13,245 nt of DNA, taken from NCBI GenBank assembly GCA_030746455.1, contig JASLMQ010000848.1, positions 1-13,245 on the forward strand, in the 5' to 3' direction. Below the pieces are notes generated by a model. It saw nothing but the letters and a program-made list of their open reading frames with translations, did no database searches and was not told the DNA's origin. The stretch comes from Candidatus Latescibacterota bacterium. Its GTDB lineage: Bacteria; Latescibacterota; UBA2968; GCA-2709665. The position numbers were made by a program, and so were the translations under genes. Position 1 is the stretch's first letter. Every line of letters starts with the position of its first letter. Positions 1 through 6,694 of this stretch are shown one piece after another.

Positions 1-1116
1 GACCCAGTTGGATATGCCCGCGCCCACGGAGATGGCCCTGAAACGGTCCGTGTGGGTGGTGAGGAACGCCGAGATGAAGCCGCCCTGGCTCCAGCCCATT
101 GCGCCCATCCTCTTCGGATCCACGAAACCTTCGTCGATGAGGTGGTCGACGCCGGAGAGGACATCCTCCATGTCTCCCATGCCCAGATTCCTGATGTTGA
201 GGGACCGGAATGCCTCGCCGTAGCCCGTGCTGCCCCGGTAGTTCGGATTCAGGATGACGGCGCCCCGGTCCAGCCAGTGCTCGACGGGATAGACGCCGTG
301 GAGGGGATCGAGCGTGGGCCTGGAGACCCCCGCCGGGCCTCCGTGTATGAGCACGAGCAGGGGATGCTTCCTTCTCTTGTTGAAGCGCGGTGGTTTGTAG
401 AGGACCCCCTCGATCTCGGTGCCGTCGCTGGAGGTCCAACGGACAAGGTCGCGGCTCCCGAAGGTGTATTGTCTGACCTGCGTGCTCATCGAGGTGACCG
501 GGCGAGGCTGGAAGGGGTGCAGATCGGAGACGCAGATCTCGTCCAGGCTCTTCGAGTCGGCGCTGAGGAAGGCGGCGGTCTTGAAGTCTGAAGTAAACGA
601 GAAGCTGCCCCCGGTCCAGCCGTCAGGACACGTGACGCGGTCGACGGAGCCTGATTCGGGGTCGAGACGAAACAGGTGACTTGCGGTCCGCTGTGAGGCG
701 TTGAAGAAGATGCCGTCTGGGCCCCAGTCGATCAGGTAGGCGGATTCGTCGAAGTCGGCTGTAACGTCGACCGGCTTGCCACCACCCGATGGAACTACCG
801 CGATGTGGACGTTCCTGTAGAAGAAGTCCTCGCGGCCCATGGCGGTCAAGAGGGCAATTCGTGAGCCATCGGGGGACCAGACGGGGCTGCCATTCGGGCC
901 TGGCTGGACCACGAGAGGGTAGAGGTGTCCATCAGAAATGCGGAGCACATACAGATCGTTCGTCCCCAATCCCTTCGGCCTGGGGTCGGTGGAGAGCGCG
1001 AAGGCGAGACGCTTGCCGTCGGGAGACCAGCTGCAGCCCTCGACACTGCGGTCTGGCTTCCCGAAGGTCTTACTGACCCGTCCAGAAGGTACAGAGACGG
1101 TCCAGAGCTCTGACAT
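1..1116 (-). CDS. S9 family peptidase, C-terminal part (beyond frameshift, cut by window edge)
   Basis: This frame is open from about 1126 down to the left edge; 1116 is the first ATG (MSELWTVSV). It carries the later beta-propeller blades (repeated WSPDG-type motifs) and then the alpha/beta-hydrolase domain of a prolyl-oligopeptidase/acylaminoacyl-peptidase-type serine peptidase. Visible hydrolase landmarks are LIHGGP (oxyanion region), NPNYRGSTGYG, and the nucleophile elbow GWSQGG with Ser encoded at 90-88. The Asp and His of the triad would lie beyond the window. Family members cleave short peptides, often from the N-terminus. This piece continues directly from the reading frame at 1070-1636, so I read both as one gene split by a single-base frameshift, not as two proteins. 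About 545 residues of the combined gene are visible, against roughly 650-700 for typical relatives. Substrate unknown. Confidence 0.85.
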   Translation of the reverse strand, partial: MSELWTVSVPSGRVSKTFGKPDRSVEGCSWSPDGKRLAFALSTDPRPKGLGTNDLYVLRISDGHLYPLVVQPGPNGSPVWSPDGSRIALLTAMGREDFFYRNVHIAVVPSGGGKPVDVTADFDESAYLIDWGPDGIFFNASQRTASHLFRLDPESGSVDRVTCPDGWTGGSFSFTSDFKTAAFLSADSKSLDEICVSDLHPFQPRPVTSMSTQVRQYTFGSRDLVRWTSSDGTEIEGVLYKPPRFNKRRKHPLLVLIHGGPAGVSRPTLDPLHGVYPVEHWLDRGAVILNPNYRGSTGYGEAFRSLNIRNLGMGDMEDVLSGVDHLIDEGFVDPKRMGAMGWSQGGFISAFLTTHTDRFRAISVGAGISNWV

Positions 1117-1636
1117 CGTGATGTCGCTGGTCGACCACCTCGAAGTCGCCGAAGGCTTCCTTGCGCTTCTTGAGGGCCTTTGACACGGGAGCCGCTGCAA
1201 GGAACGCGATCCGGTCCCCCTTTGGGGACCAGCGGAAGCCGTTGACATCGGTGTCGTTTCGCGTGAGCTGGACGGCCTCGCCACCCGATGGGGAGATCAG
1301 CCAGATCTGTGTGTCCGCCACCTTGAGCTGTTTCGACCTGGCGGAGGTTCGTGCGCCGGTGGGCTTGGTCCCCTTCCTGTTGGACAGAAAGGCCAGCCAC
1401 CTTCCGTTGGGCGACCACTGCTGCCCCCAGGCGCCCTTCTCTCCCCGGGTGAGCTGGTAGCGAGGACGCCCGCTGGTGTGGACCAGCCAGATCTGGCCAG
1501 TGAACCGATCTTCCTCCCAGTCGGTCTGCTGCAGGCCATAGGCTACCCATTCCCCGTCGGGAGAGATGCGGGGGTTCCTGGCGTACCTCAGACTCATGAG
1601 CTTCTTGATGGATGGGATGCGGGTTCTCATGGCCAT
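1070..1636 (-). CDS. S9 family peptidase, N-terminal part (truncated by frameshift)
   Basis: This is the N-terminal beta-propeller portion of the S9 peptidase. It opens MAMRTRIPSIKK and contains propeller repeats such as ISPDGEWVAYG, WSPNGRWLAFLS and WSPKGDRIAFLA. The start is ATG at 1636, with GAGGGAG about 7 nt upstream; a second ATG two codons on (1630) is also possible. Family-like sequence runs through FGDFEVVDQ and then becomes meaningless (RHHDVRAL...) before a stop at 1070. Removing one base near 1126-1127 gives DQDITMSELW and continues the family sequence in the other frame. No signal peptide is evident, so a cytoplasmic location is likely. The gene starts 59 bp after the UroD-like gene on the same strand and is probably co-transcribed with it. 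The shift could be an assembly error or a real pseudogene; the intact downstream frame favours error or very recent inactivation. Confidence 0.85.
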   Translation of the reverse strand: MAMRTRIPSIKKLMSLRYARNPRISPDGEWVAYGLQQTDWEEDRFTGQIWLVHTSGRPRYQLTRGEKGAWGQQWSPNGRWLAFLSNRKGTKPTGARTSARSKQLKVADTQIWLISPSGGEAVQLTRNDTDVNGFRWSPKGDRIAFLAAAPVSKALKKRKEAFGDFEVVDQRHHDVRALDRLCTFWTGQ

Positions 1637-1695
1637 CGCGGCGCTCCCTCAACAGGACCCGATGTGATTGTGGCAGCTTCCAGGCAGAGATCGGC

Positions 1696-2811
1696 TCAAT
1701 CGAACTGTGCGTTGTACTCGTCGACGATCCTTCCGACCGTGCGGATCCTCTCGATGTCGCCTGTGGACGAGAGCTCGTCGGAGATGCCGAGGACGAGCCT
1801 GGGGGCAAACAGCTCGATCAGGCGATGCACACATTCGGCGAGGACGTCCTCGCTGAAGGTATCGTCGAAGTAGATCGCGGGTATACCGTCCAGCAGGAAC
1901 ATGTCATCGCCCAGGGCCTCGCGGGTCTCCTCGAGGGTCACGTCTCCCTGCGGGTACGGGGTGATGGCCTCGATCCCGTCGAGGCCGCAGCCCCTCGCGT
2001 AGGGCAGCAGCGGCCGGCAGTCGCCATCCCAGTGCGAGGTCACAAACTTGCCGCCAGACTTGAGCCGCTCGCCTCGGCGCAGGCTCGCGGGCTGATGGAT
2101 CCGGCGGAACAGGTCGGGCGGAAGCGTGCTGGCGTGCACGTTCTCGCCGAAGTTGACGATGTCGATCGGGGACGCAATGACGATGTCGATGAGGCGGTCG
2201 TGGCTCTCCTCCCTGGCGCGGAAGAAGGCCGCCATCGCGTCGGGCCAGTCGTGGAGGGCGAATATGGCCCGCTCGACACCCATCTTCTCGATGTAGAGAC
2301 ACTGAAGATTCATCCGGGGGAGGTACATCGTGGATGCACCCAGGTCGCCTACCTCGGCGAGTGATCTCTGGTAGGCCTGCTCGTCCCACTCCCAGGTCGT
2401 GTTCTCCTCGCGCCAGGCGGCAACTCTGAGCTCCTCCTCGGTCTCGATCTCACGCTTGATGTGCATCTGGCGGGAGCTGCTCAGGGTCGTCCTCGTGATC
2501 GCAATCTGTCTGCCAACGGGAGTCTCGATGGCCGTCTCGGTGTCTCGATCGCTTATCTTGCGTTCGGTACGTCGCACAGAGGGGTGCTCGATGCACTTGA
2601 AGCATCGGTTGTACCAGCCGTAGAGGCGATGAGAGCAGCCCAGCCTGCGGTAGATCTCCTCCAGCTGGAGGCCGGTGTAGGGCTCGGGAAGCGGCTCACC
2701 GGCGAAGACCTTGTCGCCGTACCAGCACCCGATTCGGGGTTGCCAGATGATGCGGCCGCCTGACCGGCCGAAGACGACGTCGTGGTGGAGTTTGGCGAGA
2801 TCGCTTTCCAC
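1696..2811 (-). CDS. UroD-family (uroporphyrinogen decarboxylase-like) protein
   Basis: This 371-aa protein belongs to the URO-D/methylcobalamin:CoM methyltransferase superfamily (PF01208 type), a TIM-barrel fold. Landmarks: IIWQPRI near residues 21-27, FGENVHAS 221-228, a conserved-looking HWDGDCRPLLPYA 260-272, TPYPQGDVTLEE 284-295, and the C-terminal SDELSSTGDIERIRTVG 344-360 typical of the family. The start is GTG at 2811, with GAGG about 9 nt upstream and an in-frame stop just before it. It is unlikely to be haem-pathway HemE: the N-terminal substrate-binding region differs and there are no haem genes nearby. Such paralogues are numerous in uncultivated heterotrophs beside Gfo/Idh/MocA genes, where methyl transfer or decarboxylation of an unknown substrate is guessed. 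It lies 114 bp downstream of the oxidoreductase and 59 bp upstream of the peptidase on the same strand. Confidence 0.85.
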   Translation of the reverse strand: MESDLAKLHHDVVFGRSGGRIIWQPRIGCWYGDKVFAGEPLPEPYTGLQLEEIYRRLGCSHRLYGWYNRCFKCIEHPSVRRTERKISDRDTETAIETPVGRQIAITRTTLSSSRQMHIKREIETEEELRVAAWREENTTWEWDEQAYQRSLAEVGDLGASTMYLPRMNLQCLYIEKMGVERAIFALHDWPDAMAAFFRAREESHDRLIDIVIASPIDIVNFGENVHASTLPPDLFRRIHQPASLRRGERLKSGGKFVTSHWDGDCRPLLPYARGCGLDGIEAITPYPQGDVTLEETREALGDDMFLLDGIPAIYFDDTFSEDVLAECVHRLIELFAPRLVLGISDELSSTGDIERIRTVGRIVDEYNAQFD

Positions 2812-2853
2812 GGGTTGGCCTCAGTGATGTGGGAAGGGGAGAAAGAAGCTGGT

Positions 2854-2880
2854 ACCACGAAGAACACGAAGGTCACGAAG
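2854..2880 (+). repeat. Degenerate 9-nt tandem repeat (CACGAAG type)
   Basis: Three 9-nt units in the oxidoreductase/UroD gap: ACCACGAAG (2854-2862), AACACGAAG (2863-2871), GTCACGAAG (2872-2880). They are similar in style to the 10-nt unit elements at 5505 and 6578 but have a different core. I recall similar CACGAAG and CAGATGAA intergenic repeats from planctomycete-like and other environmental genomes; this is memory, not a search result. Confidence 0.7.
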
Positions 2881-2925
2881 GGTGAGGCGACAAGCGTGAA
2901 TTGAAACCAGGGGACCTGGGTCGAT

Positions 2926-4173
2926 CTACGAATCAGCGTCGTGGCCGGTGTCGGCCCAGACCTCGCGTGCCAATTCCTGGCCCCGGGAACTGGGCTCGAC
3001 GAAGCCGAGGATGCTGGGTGGCGGCTGTCCCGGGTAGGCGTGTTCGGGCCAGGGCGACCAGTTGTCGTCCTCGTAGGCGTTCCTGCTCGACTCATCCGAG
3101 AAATCGGGTACCTCGATGGGTCGGCCGTCTTCGAGCGCGCTTTTCCAGGCGAGGACGCCTACCGAGGACATCGTGACGCCCCGATATACATCGAGATAAG
3201 GCGGTTCTCCAGACCGGATGGCGTTGGCGAAGTGGAAGTTGGTCCAGAAGTCGCCTCCGCCGTGGCCGGCCTGGCGGGCCAGGTTTCCGTGCTCGGGCCA
3301 GTCCGGCTCGTACACGCACTCTTCCTCCTCATCGGGTTCCATGTCCCATTTCTCGTGCCAGACGCGGACCTGGCCGGCCCCGAAGTACCCGGGGCCTCGC
3401 GCGATCTCCATTGCGCCCCGAGAGCCGTGCACGCGGTACCAGTTGCTGTGACCCGGGAGAAGCAGGCCGAAGATGCGGAAGACCGCGCCGTTGTCCATGC
3501 GGCAGAGGATGACAGAACCGGGATCGGAGACCCGAACGGTGAGCTCGTCCACGCTGCGGCAGGCGATGGACAGGGCGTTGATCTTCACGGGCATGGTATC
3601 CGTGATATACATCAACGGCGCGAGGGCGTGGGTGCAATAGTAGGTGGACGGGATCCAGGCACGCCAGTGCTTCATCCCGGGTGAGATCCGCAGGCGGTCG
3701 CGGGGGGCCATCGGGTGGTTGTACTCGCCCTCCGCATAGGTGGCTTCGCCGATCTCTCCGGTGCGGTAGACCCGACGCATCTCCTGGTTGAATGCCGTGA
3801 AGGGGTAGTTCTCGGCCAGCATGTAGGTCTTGCCGGTCTTCTCGACGGCGCGGCAAAGAGCGACCCCTTCCGCAAGCGTGGTGTTGGATGCCGTCTCGCT
3901 CATCACGTGTTTCCCAGCTTCGAGGGCCTTGATGGCGAATGGGGCGTGCTGATGGAAGTAGTTGGCGAGCACAACGGCGTCCATGTCGTGCTCGAGGAAG
4001 TCGTCGTAGTCGGTGTAGGTTGCCACACCGTACTCCCTGCCGACCTCCTCCAGCCGTTCCTCCCACGTGTCGCACAGGGCGGCAAGTTCCATTCCGACAA
4101 CCTCGTTGGCCCCGCGCGCGAAGCTTCTTCCGCGGCCAACACCGATGACGCCGACACGAATCGTATCCGCCAT
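2926..4173 (-). CDS. Gfo/Idh/MocA-family oxidoreductase
   Basis: This 415-aa protein is an NAD(P)-dependent oxidoreductase of the Gfo/Idh/MocA family. The N-terminal Rossmann fold shows VGVIGVGRGRSF (GxxGxG, residues 8-13), CDTWEERLEEVGREYG ending beta-2, and MDAVVLANYFHQHA (64-77). The usual EKP motif after GKHV reads SETASN (92-97), so the catalytic-type Lys is absent. THALAP (181-186) supplies the usual second-domain His. The C-terminal domain ends with about 60 residues rich in Pro, Trp and Asp. The start ATG at 4173 is chosen because it begins the Rossmann strand directly (MADTIRVGVIG) and has AGAGGGA 9 nt upstream; an upstream TTG at 4263 would add an unsupported 30 residues. It is first in a minus-strand run with UroD and the S9 peptidase, and divergent from the sialidase-like gene. 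The substrate is probably a sugar or polyol derivative (inference). Confidence 0.92.
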   Translation of the reverse strand: MADTIRVGVIGVGRGRSFARGANEVVGMELAALCDTWEERLEEVGREYGVATYTDYDDFLEHDMDAVVLANYFHQHAPFAIKALEAGKHVMSETASNTTLAEGVALCRAVEKTGKTYMLAENYPFTAFNQEMRRVYRTGEIGEATYAEGEYNHPMAPRDRLRISPGMKHWRAWIPSTYYCTHALAPLMYITDTMPVKINALSIACRSVDELTVRVSDPGSVILCRMDNGAVFRIFGLLLPGHSNWYRVHGSRGAMEIARGPGYFGAGQVRVWHEKWDMEPDEEEECVYEPDWPEHGNLARQAGHGGGDFWTNFHFANAIRSGEPPYLDVYRGVTMSSVGVLAWKSALEDGRPIEVPDFSDESSRNAYEDDNWSPWPEHAYPGQPPPSILGFVEPSSRGQELAREVWADTGHDADS

Positions 4174-4381
4174 GAAGGTTGTTCCCTCTGCTGAGGTTGG
4201 GAGTCCATGCGAAAGTCGAAGGACACCTAAGATAAGGAGGATCTGGGTCACGATGAAGGACAAAGGCGCCTACCCGTAAACCGCTTGGCAGAGCGTCCGC
4301 TCCCGACGTACCTTCGTGCGGGAAGGGTTTCATCTGTGACCTGTCGCCAGTCCCTGCAGACCGTGATGGGAGGGTGTTGGA
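4174..4381. promoter_or_regulatory. Divergent intergenic regulatory region
   Basis: This 208-bp gap separates the oxidoreductase start (minus) from the sialidase-like start (plus), so promoters for both must lie here or inside the genes. Toward the oxidoreductase there is a weak sigma-70-like pair: TTCATC (4257-4252) and TATCTT (4234-4229) with a 17-nt spacer, about 55 nt before the start codon. Toward the sialidase, TTGGCA near 4287 followed after 17 nt by GTACCT is a poor match. Convincing Shine-Dalgarno sequences sit at 4189-4183 (minus, AGAGGGA) and 4368-4374 (plus, GGGAGGG, 7 nt from ATG). I saw no clear dyad operator. Confidence 0.35.
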
Positions 4382-5482
4382 ATGATCGAATCGGTTCAGA
4401 CGGGAATCGTGTACCGGAACCCGAAGCCGCATCTGCGAGCCCGGCACACGTGGCATCCGTCGCTGGTGAGACTGGAAGCCGGGGAGCTGGTTGCCTCGTT
4501 CGACATCGGCCAGGGCGCCGAAAGCCTGGACTATCGGACCTATCTGTCCCGTTCCGCGGACGAGGGAGAGACCTGGTCGGAGCCCGTTCGCCTGTTCGAG
4601 GACCCGATTGGCCGATGCTGCACGCATACCGTGCGCATCAGTCGGATGGGCGACGGTGCGCTGGTGGGGTTCGGGGGACGGCACTATCGTGACGATCCGG
4701 AGGAGGGGCTGACGAATCGCGAGAACCTCGGCTTCGTTCCGATGGATCTGATCCTGCTGCGGAGCCAGGATGAAGGGCGGAATTGGGCGGGCCCCGAGAC
4801 CATCGAGCCACCACTCGTGGGGCCGGCTTTCGAGATCTGCCACCCGATTATGGAGCTTCGGGATGGACGCTGGCTGGCTCCGACGGCCACCTGGAAGGGA
4901 TGGGACGGAGAAGCGCCGAACGGCATGAAGGCCGTCGCCCTCGTGTCGCACGACAGGGGAAGAACCTGGCCGGATCATGCGGATGTGATGGATCAATACG
5001 CCCGCGGGGTGATCAGCTGGGAGCAGTCGGTTGTGCAGCTGGCGGATGGCCGGCTGCTTGCGGTCGCGTGGGCCTACGACGAGGCGAGGGGGCAGAGCGA
5101 GGCGACGCCCTTTGCGCTGGCCGCCGATGACCTCGTGTTCTCGGCACCGCGGATGACGGGTCTGCAGGGCCAGACGGCCAAGCTCATCGTCCTGGGCGAC
5201 GACCGAATCCTCTGCCTGTACCGACGGGATGACAAACCCGGGCTATGGGCGAACGTATCGCGAGTCGAGAAGAATGAGTGGATCAACCAAGGCGAGGCGC
5301 CCATCTGGCAGGGGGCGCGTTCGGGGATGGTGGGGGAGGGATCGCACAGCGATGAGCTGAGTGCCCTGAAGTTCGGCTATCCGAGCATGGCGTTGATGCC
5401 GGACGGGATGGTGATGGCCGTGTTCTGGTGTGAAGAAGAGGGGATCAACAATATCAGGTGGGTGCGGTTGCGAGTGGATTGA
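4382..5482 (+). CDS. Sialidase-like (BNR/Asp-box) protein
   Basis: This 366-aa protein has the six-bladed beta-propeller signature of the sialidase superfamily. Three Asp boxes (S-x-D-x-G-x-T/N-W) are visible: SADEGETW at 58-65, SQDEGRNW at 128-135 and SHDRGRTW at 189-196. Other family-like elements are WHPSLVRLEAGELVASF near 24-40, a Glu in ISWEQSVVQLADGRLLAV (E214), and GYPSMALMPDGMVMAVF near the C-terminus. The start is ATG 4382, preceded at 7 nt by GGGAGGG. No signal peptide or membrane segment is seen, so it is probably cytoplasmic, unlike secreted host-glycan sialidases. In environmental bacteria this subfamily often has no proven sialidase activity; hydrolysis or binding of another acidic sugar is possible. 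It is the only plus-strand gene here and forms its own transcription unit, closed by the hairpin at 5606-5650. Confidence 0.88.
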   Translation: MIESVQTGIVYRNPKPHLRARHTWHPSLVRLEAGELVASFDIGQGAESLDYRTYLSRSADEGETWSEPVRLFEDPIGRCCTHTVRISRMGDGALVGFGGRHYRDDPEEGLTNRENLGFVPMDLILLRSQDEGRNWAGPETIEPPLVGPAFEICHPIMELRDGRWLAPTATWKGWDGEAPNGMKAVALVSHDRGRTWPDHADVMDQYARGVISWEQSVVQLADGRLLAVAWAYDEARGQSEATPFALAADDLVFSAPRMTGLQGQTAKLIVLGDDRILCLYRRDDKPGLWANVSRVEKNEWINQGEAPIWQGARSGMVGEGSHSDELSALKFGYPSMALMPDGMVMAVFWCEEEGINNIRWVRLRVD

Positions 5483-5504
5483 CGGAAAGCCAGAACCAGA
5501 ACCA

Positions 5505-5552
5505 ACAAGGCGGAACCACCGATGACCACCGATAGACACCGATAGAGAAGCC
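5505..5552 (+). repeat. 48-nt degenerate repeat element, copy A (10-nt units)
   Basis: Copy A lies between the sialidase-like gene and the terminator. The left flank ACAAGGCGGAACCAC (5505-5519) leads into three 10-nt units (5515-5524, 5525-5534, 5535-5544) built on CACCGAT, and the element closes with GAGAAGCC (5545-5552). By hand alignment it matches copy B (6578-6625) at 39 of 48 positions with no gap. The flanks are identical and all differences fall in the repeat units. Confidence 0.8.
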
Positions 5553-5605
5553 CAAATACCCGAGGACTCCCTGGTAGTGCTGTGCCGCAGTGCTCGGTCA
5601 AACGG

Positions 5606-5650
5606 ACAAGAGACGCCCCGGTGGGAAGGATCACCCACCGGGGCTCTTGT
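5606..5650. terminator. Bidirectional hairpin terminator between convergent genes
   Basis: A strong imperfect palindrome: outer arm ACAAGAG (5606-5612), a 3-nt bulge, inner arm CCCCGGTGGG (5616-5625), an 8-nt loop (5626-5633), then CCCACCGGGG (5634-5643) and CTCTTGT (5644-5650). It lies between the end of the plus-strand sialidase-like gene (5482) and the end of the minus-strand RraA gene (5667), where a shared terminator is expected. The downstream plus side is T-rich but broken (TGTTTGT). The minus side has only a short T run, so termination there may be weaker. Confidence 0.8.
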
Positions 5651-5666
5651 GTTTGTACACCCACAC

Positions 5667-6548
5667 CTACCAGGTTCGTTCCTTCAGGAGCTCCTGAACG
5701 GCCTCGCGGGAGACCGGAAGCTCGTCGATGTGGTCCTCGAGCCACTCCGAGAAGTCGCGCTCGATGTCGTCGGTCCACCGTCGATCGATCTGCCCAGAGG
5801 TGTACTTCCCTTCGCTGAGTTTCAGCTTACCGAACTGGTCGCGAAGGCGGACGAGCTCGGAGGTCTTGACGACCTGTTCCGCCAGGTGGGGTGGGATGAA
5901 GACCACGCCGTCGTCCCGGCCGAGCACGACGTCTCCCGGCATTGCCGTTGCGCCTCCGATGCGAACGGGGCAGTTCACGCCTACAAGCATGATGGTGGGA
6001 GAGGCGACGGAGGGATGGTAACCACGCACGAAGCTAACGAAGCCGGGGATCTCGCGGATCCCATCCATGTCGCGGACGGCGGCGTCGTGAACCACGCCGT
6101 TGCCGGATTTGGCGTAGATGGCCGTGGAGAGGTTGTCGCCGATGACAGGGCCCTGCGCCACCTTACCGTAGACGTCGGCGACATAGACGTCACCCGGGAC
6201 GAGCATGTCGATGGGCCAGGAGATCTGGTCGCCGATGCAGCCGCAGCGATCGCCCTTTTCCTCCATGAGCGTGCGCATGGCCGGACGCCTGGGCATGTAC
6301 ATCGCCGTCAGCGCTCTGCCGACGAGGGTCTGACCGGGGTGGGTGCAGAGGAAGTCCCCCTCGTGCTGCCATTCGTAGCCCTGGCCCCTGAGGACGCCCC
6401 ACGCCTCCGTGACGGTAACAAGGCGCATTCGTTCGAGTATGTCGTCGGGCACCCTTGGGCGTCCATCGGGGAAGCGGTCGCCGTCCCACTCGCGGGTGTA
6501 TTCCTCGAGTTCGTCTTGGGTGAGGTTCAGGGGGGCGAATTTCGCCAT
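5667..6548 (-). CDS. RraA-like / HMG-aldolase-family protein
   Basis: This 293-aa protein belongs to the RraA-like family, which includes class II 4-hydroxy-4-methyl-2-oxoglutarate aldolases and was once mislabelled demethylmenaquinone methyltransferase. The core signature is present: IGDNLSTAIYAKSGNGVVHD (136-155) followed by AAVRDMDGI (156-164), giving the Arg-Asp pair (R159, D160) that in relatives binds substrate and Mg2+. PGDVVLGRDDGVVFIPP (204-220) is the second family hallmark. An extra 40-60 residues at each end make it longer than compact RraA (about 160-230 aa). The start is ATG 6548, with GAGGTG about 4 nt upstream; an in-frame start at 6581 is less likely. It is last in the right-hand minus-strand run, ends at the bidirectional hairpin, and is bracketed by two copies of a 48-nt repeat. 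A retro-aldol or decarboxylase role on an oxo-acid is inferred from the family. Confidence 0.88.
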   Translation of the reverse strand: MAKFAPLNLTQDELEEYTREWDGDRFPDGRPRVPDDILERMRLVTVTEAWGVLRGQGYEWQHEGDFLCTHPGQTLVGRALTAMYMPRRPAMRTLMEEKGDRCGCIGDQISWPIDMLVPGDVYVADVYGKVAQGPVIGDNLSTAIYAKSGNGVVHDAAVRDMDGIREIPGFVSFVRGYHPSVASPTIMLVGVNCPVRIGGATAMPGDVVLGRDDGVVFIPPHLAEQVVKTSELVRLRDQFGKLKLSEGKYTSGQIDRRWTDDIERDFSEWLEDHIDELPVSREAVQELLKERTW

Positions 6549-6577
6549 ATGGCACCTCGTGGTTGGTCGAATCGGAA

Positions 6578-6625
6578 ACAAGGCGGAACCACAGATGAAC
6601 TCAGATGAACGCAGATGGAGAAGCC
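6578..6625 (+). repeat. 48-nt degenerate repeat element, copy B (10-nt units)
   Basis: Copy B lies just upstream of the RraA start, in the RraA/Nif3 gap. It has the same left flank ACAAGGCGGAACCAC (6578-6592), units ACAGATGAAC, TCAGATGAAC and GCAGATGGAG (6591-6620) built on CAGATG, and the same right end GAGAAGCC (6618-6625). It has the same orientation and length as copy A. Confidence 0.8.
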
Positions 6626-6652
6626 TGCAGTCCTTACACTGGCAGCCTGTTC

Positions 6653-6679
6653 ATCATCTATGCCCAGCGCGTAGATGAT
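6653..6679. other. Intergenic hairpin downstream of Nif3-like gene
   Basis: Inverted repeat ATCATCTA (6653-6660) and TAGATGAT (6672-6679), extendable inward by a wobble pair and two GC pairs to leave a 5-nt loop. It lies 15 bp past the stop codon of the Nif3-like gene. There is no following U tract, so it could be an mRNA 3'-end or processing hairpin more than a classical terminator. Confidence 0.5.
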
Positions 6680-6694
6680 ATCGATTCAAGCCTA

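Noticed and set aside
1696..2811. Calling the UroD-like gene hemE
   Set aside because: The N-terminal region differs from HemE and no tetrapyrrole gene is nearby; the superfamily is full of non-haem paralogues.
4174..4263. 30-residue N-terminal extension of the oxidoreductase from a TTG, resembling a signal peptide (MSFIVTQILLILGVL)
   Set aside because: The Rossmann strand begins immediately at the ATG at 4173, which has its own ribosome site; the extension overlaps the divergent promoter region, and a hydrophobic run here is likely chance.
3329..4996. 555-codon minus-strand open frame spanning the oxidoreductase and sialidase-like genes
   Set aside because: It overlaps two well-supported genes in another frame and reads as low-complexity Arg/Pro/Gly-rich sequence.
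5577..6608. 343-codon plus-strand open frame opposite the RraA gene
   Set aside because: It is a shadow of RraA; it crosses the terminator hairpin and the repeat and has no recognisable motif.
2854..6625. Reading the short tandem repeats as a CRISPR array
   Set aside because: Units are 9-10 nt, directly adjacent and without spacers, and no cas gene is present.
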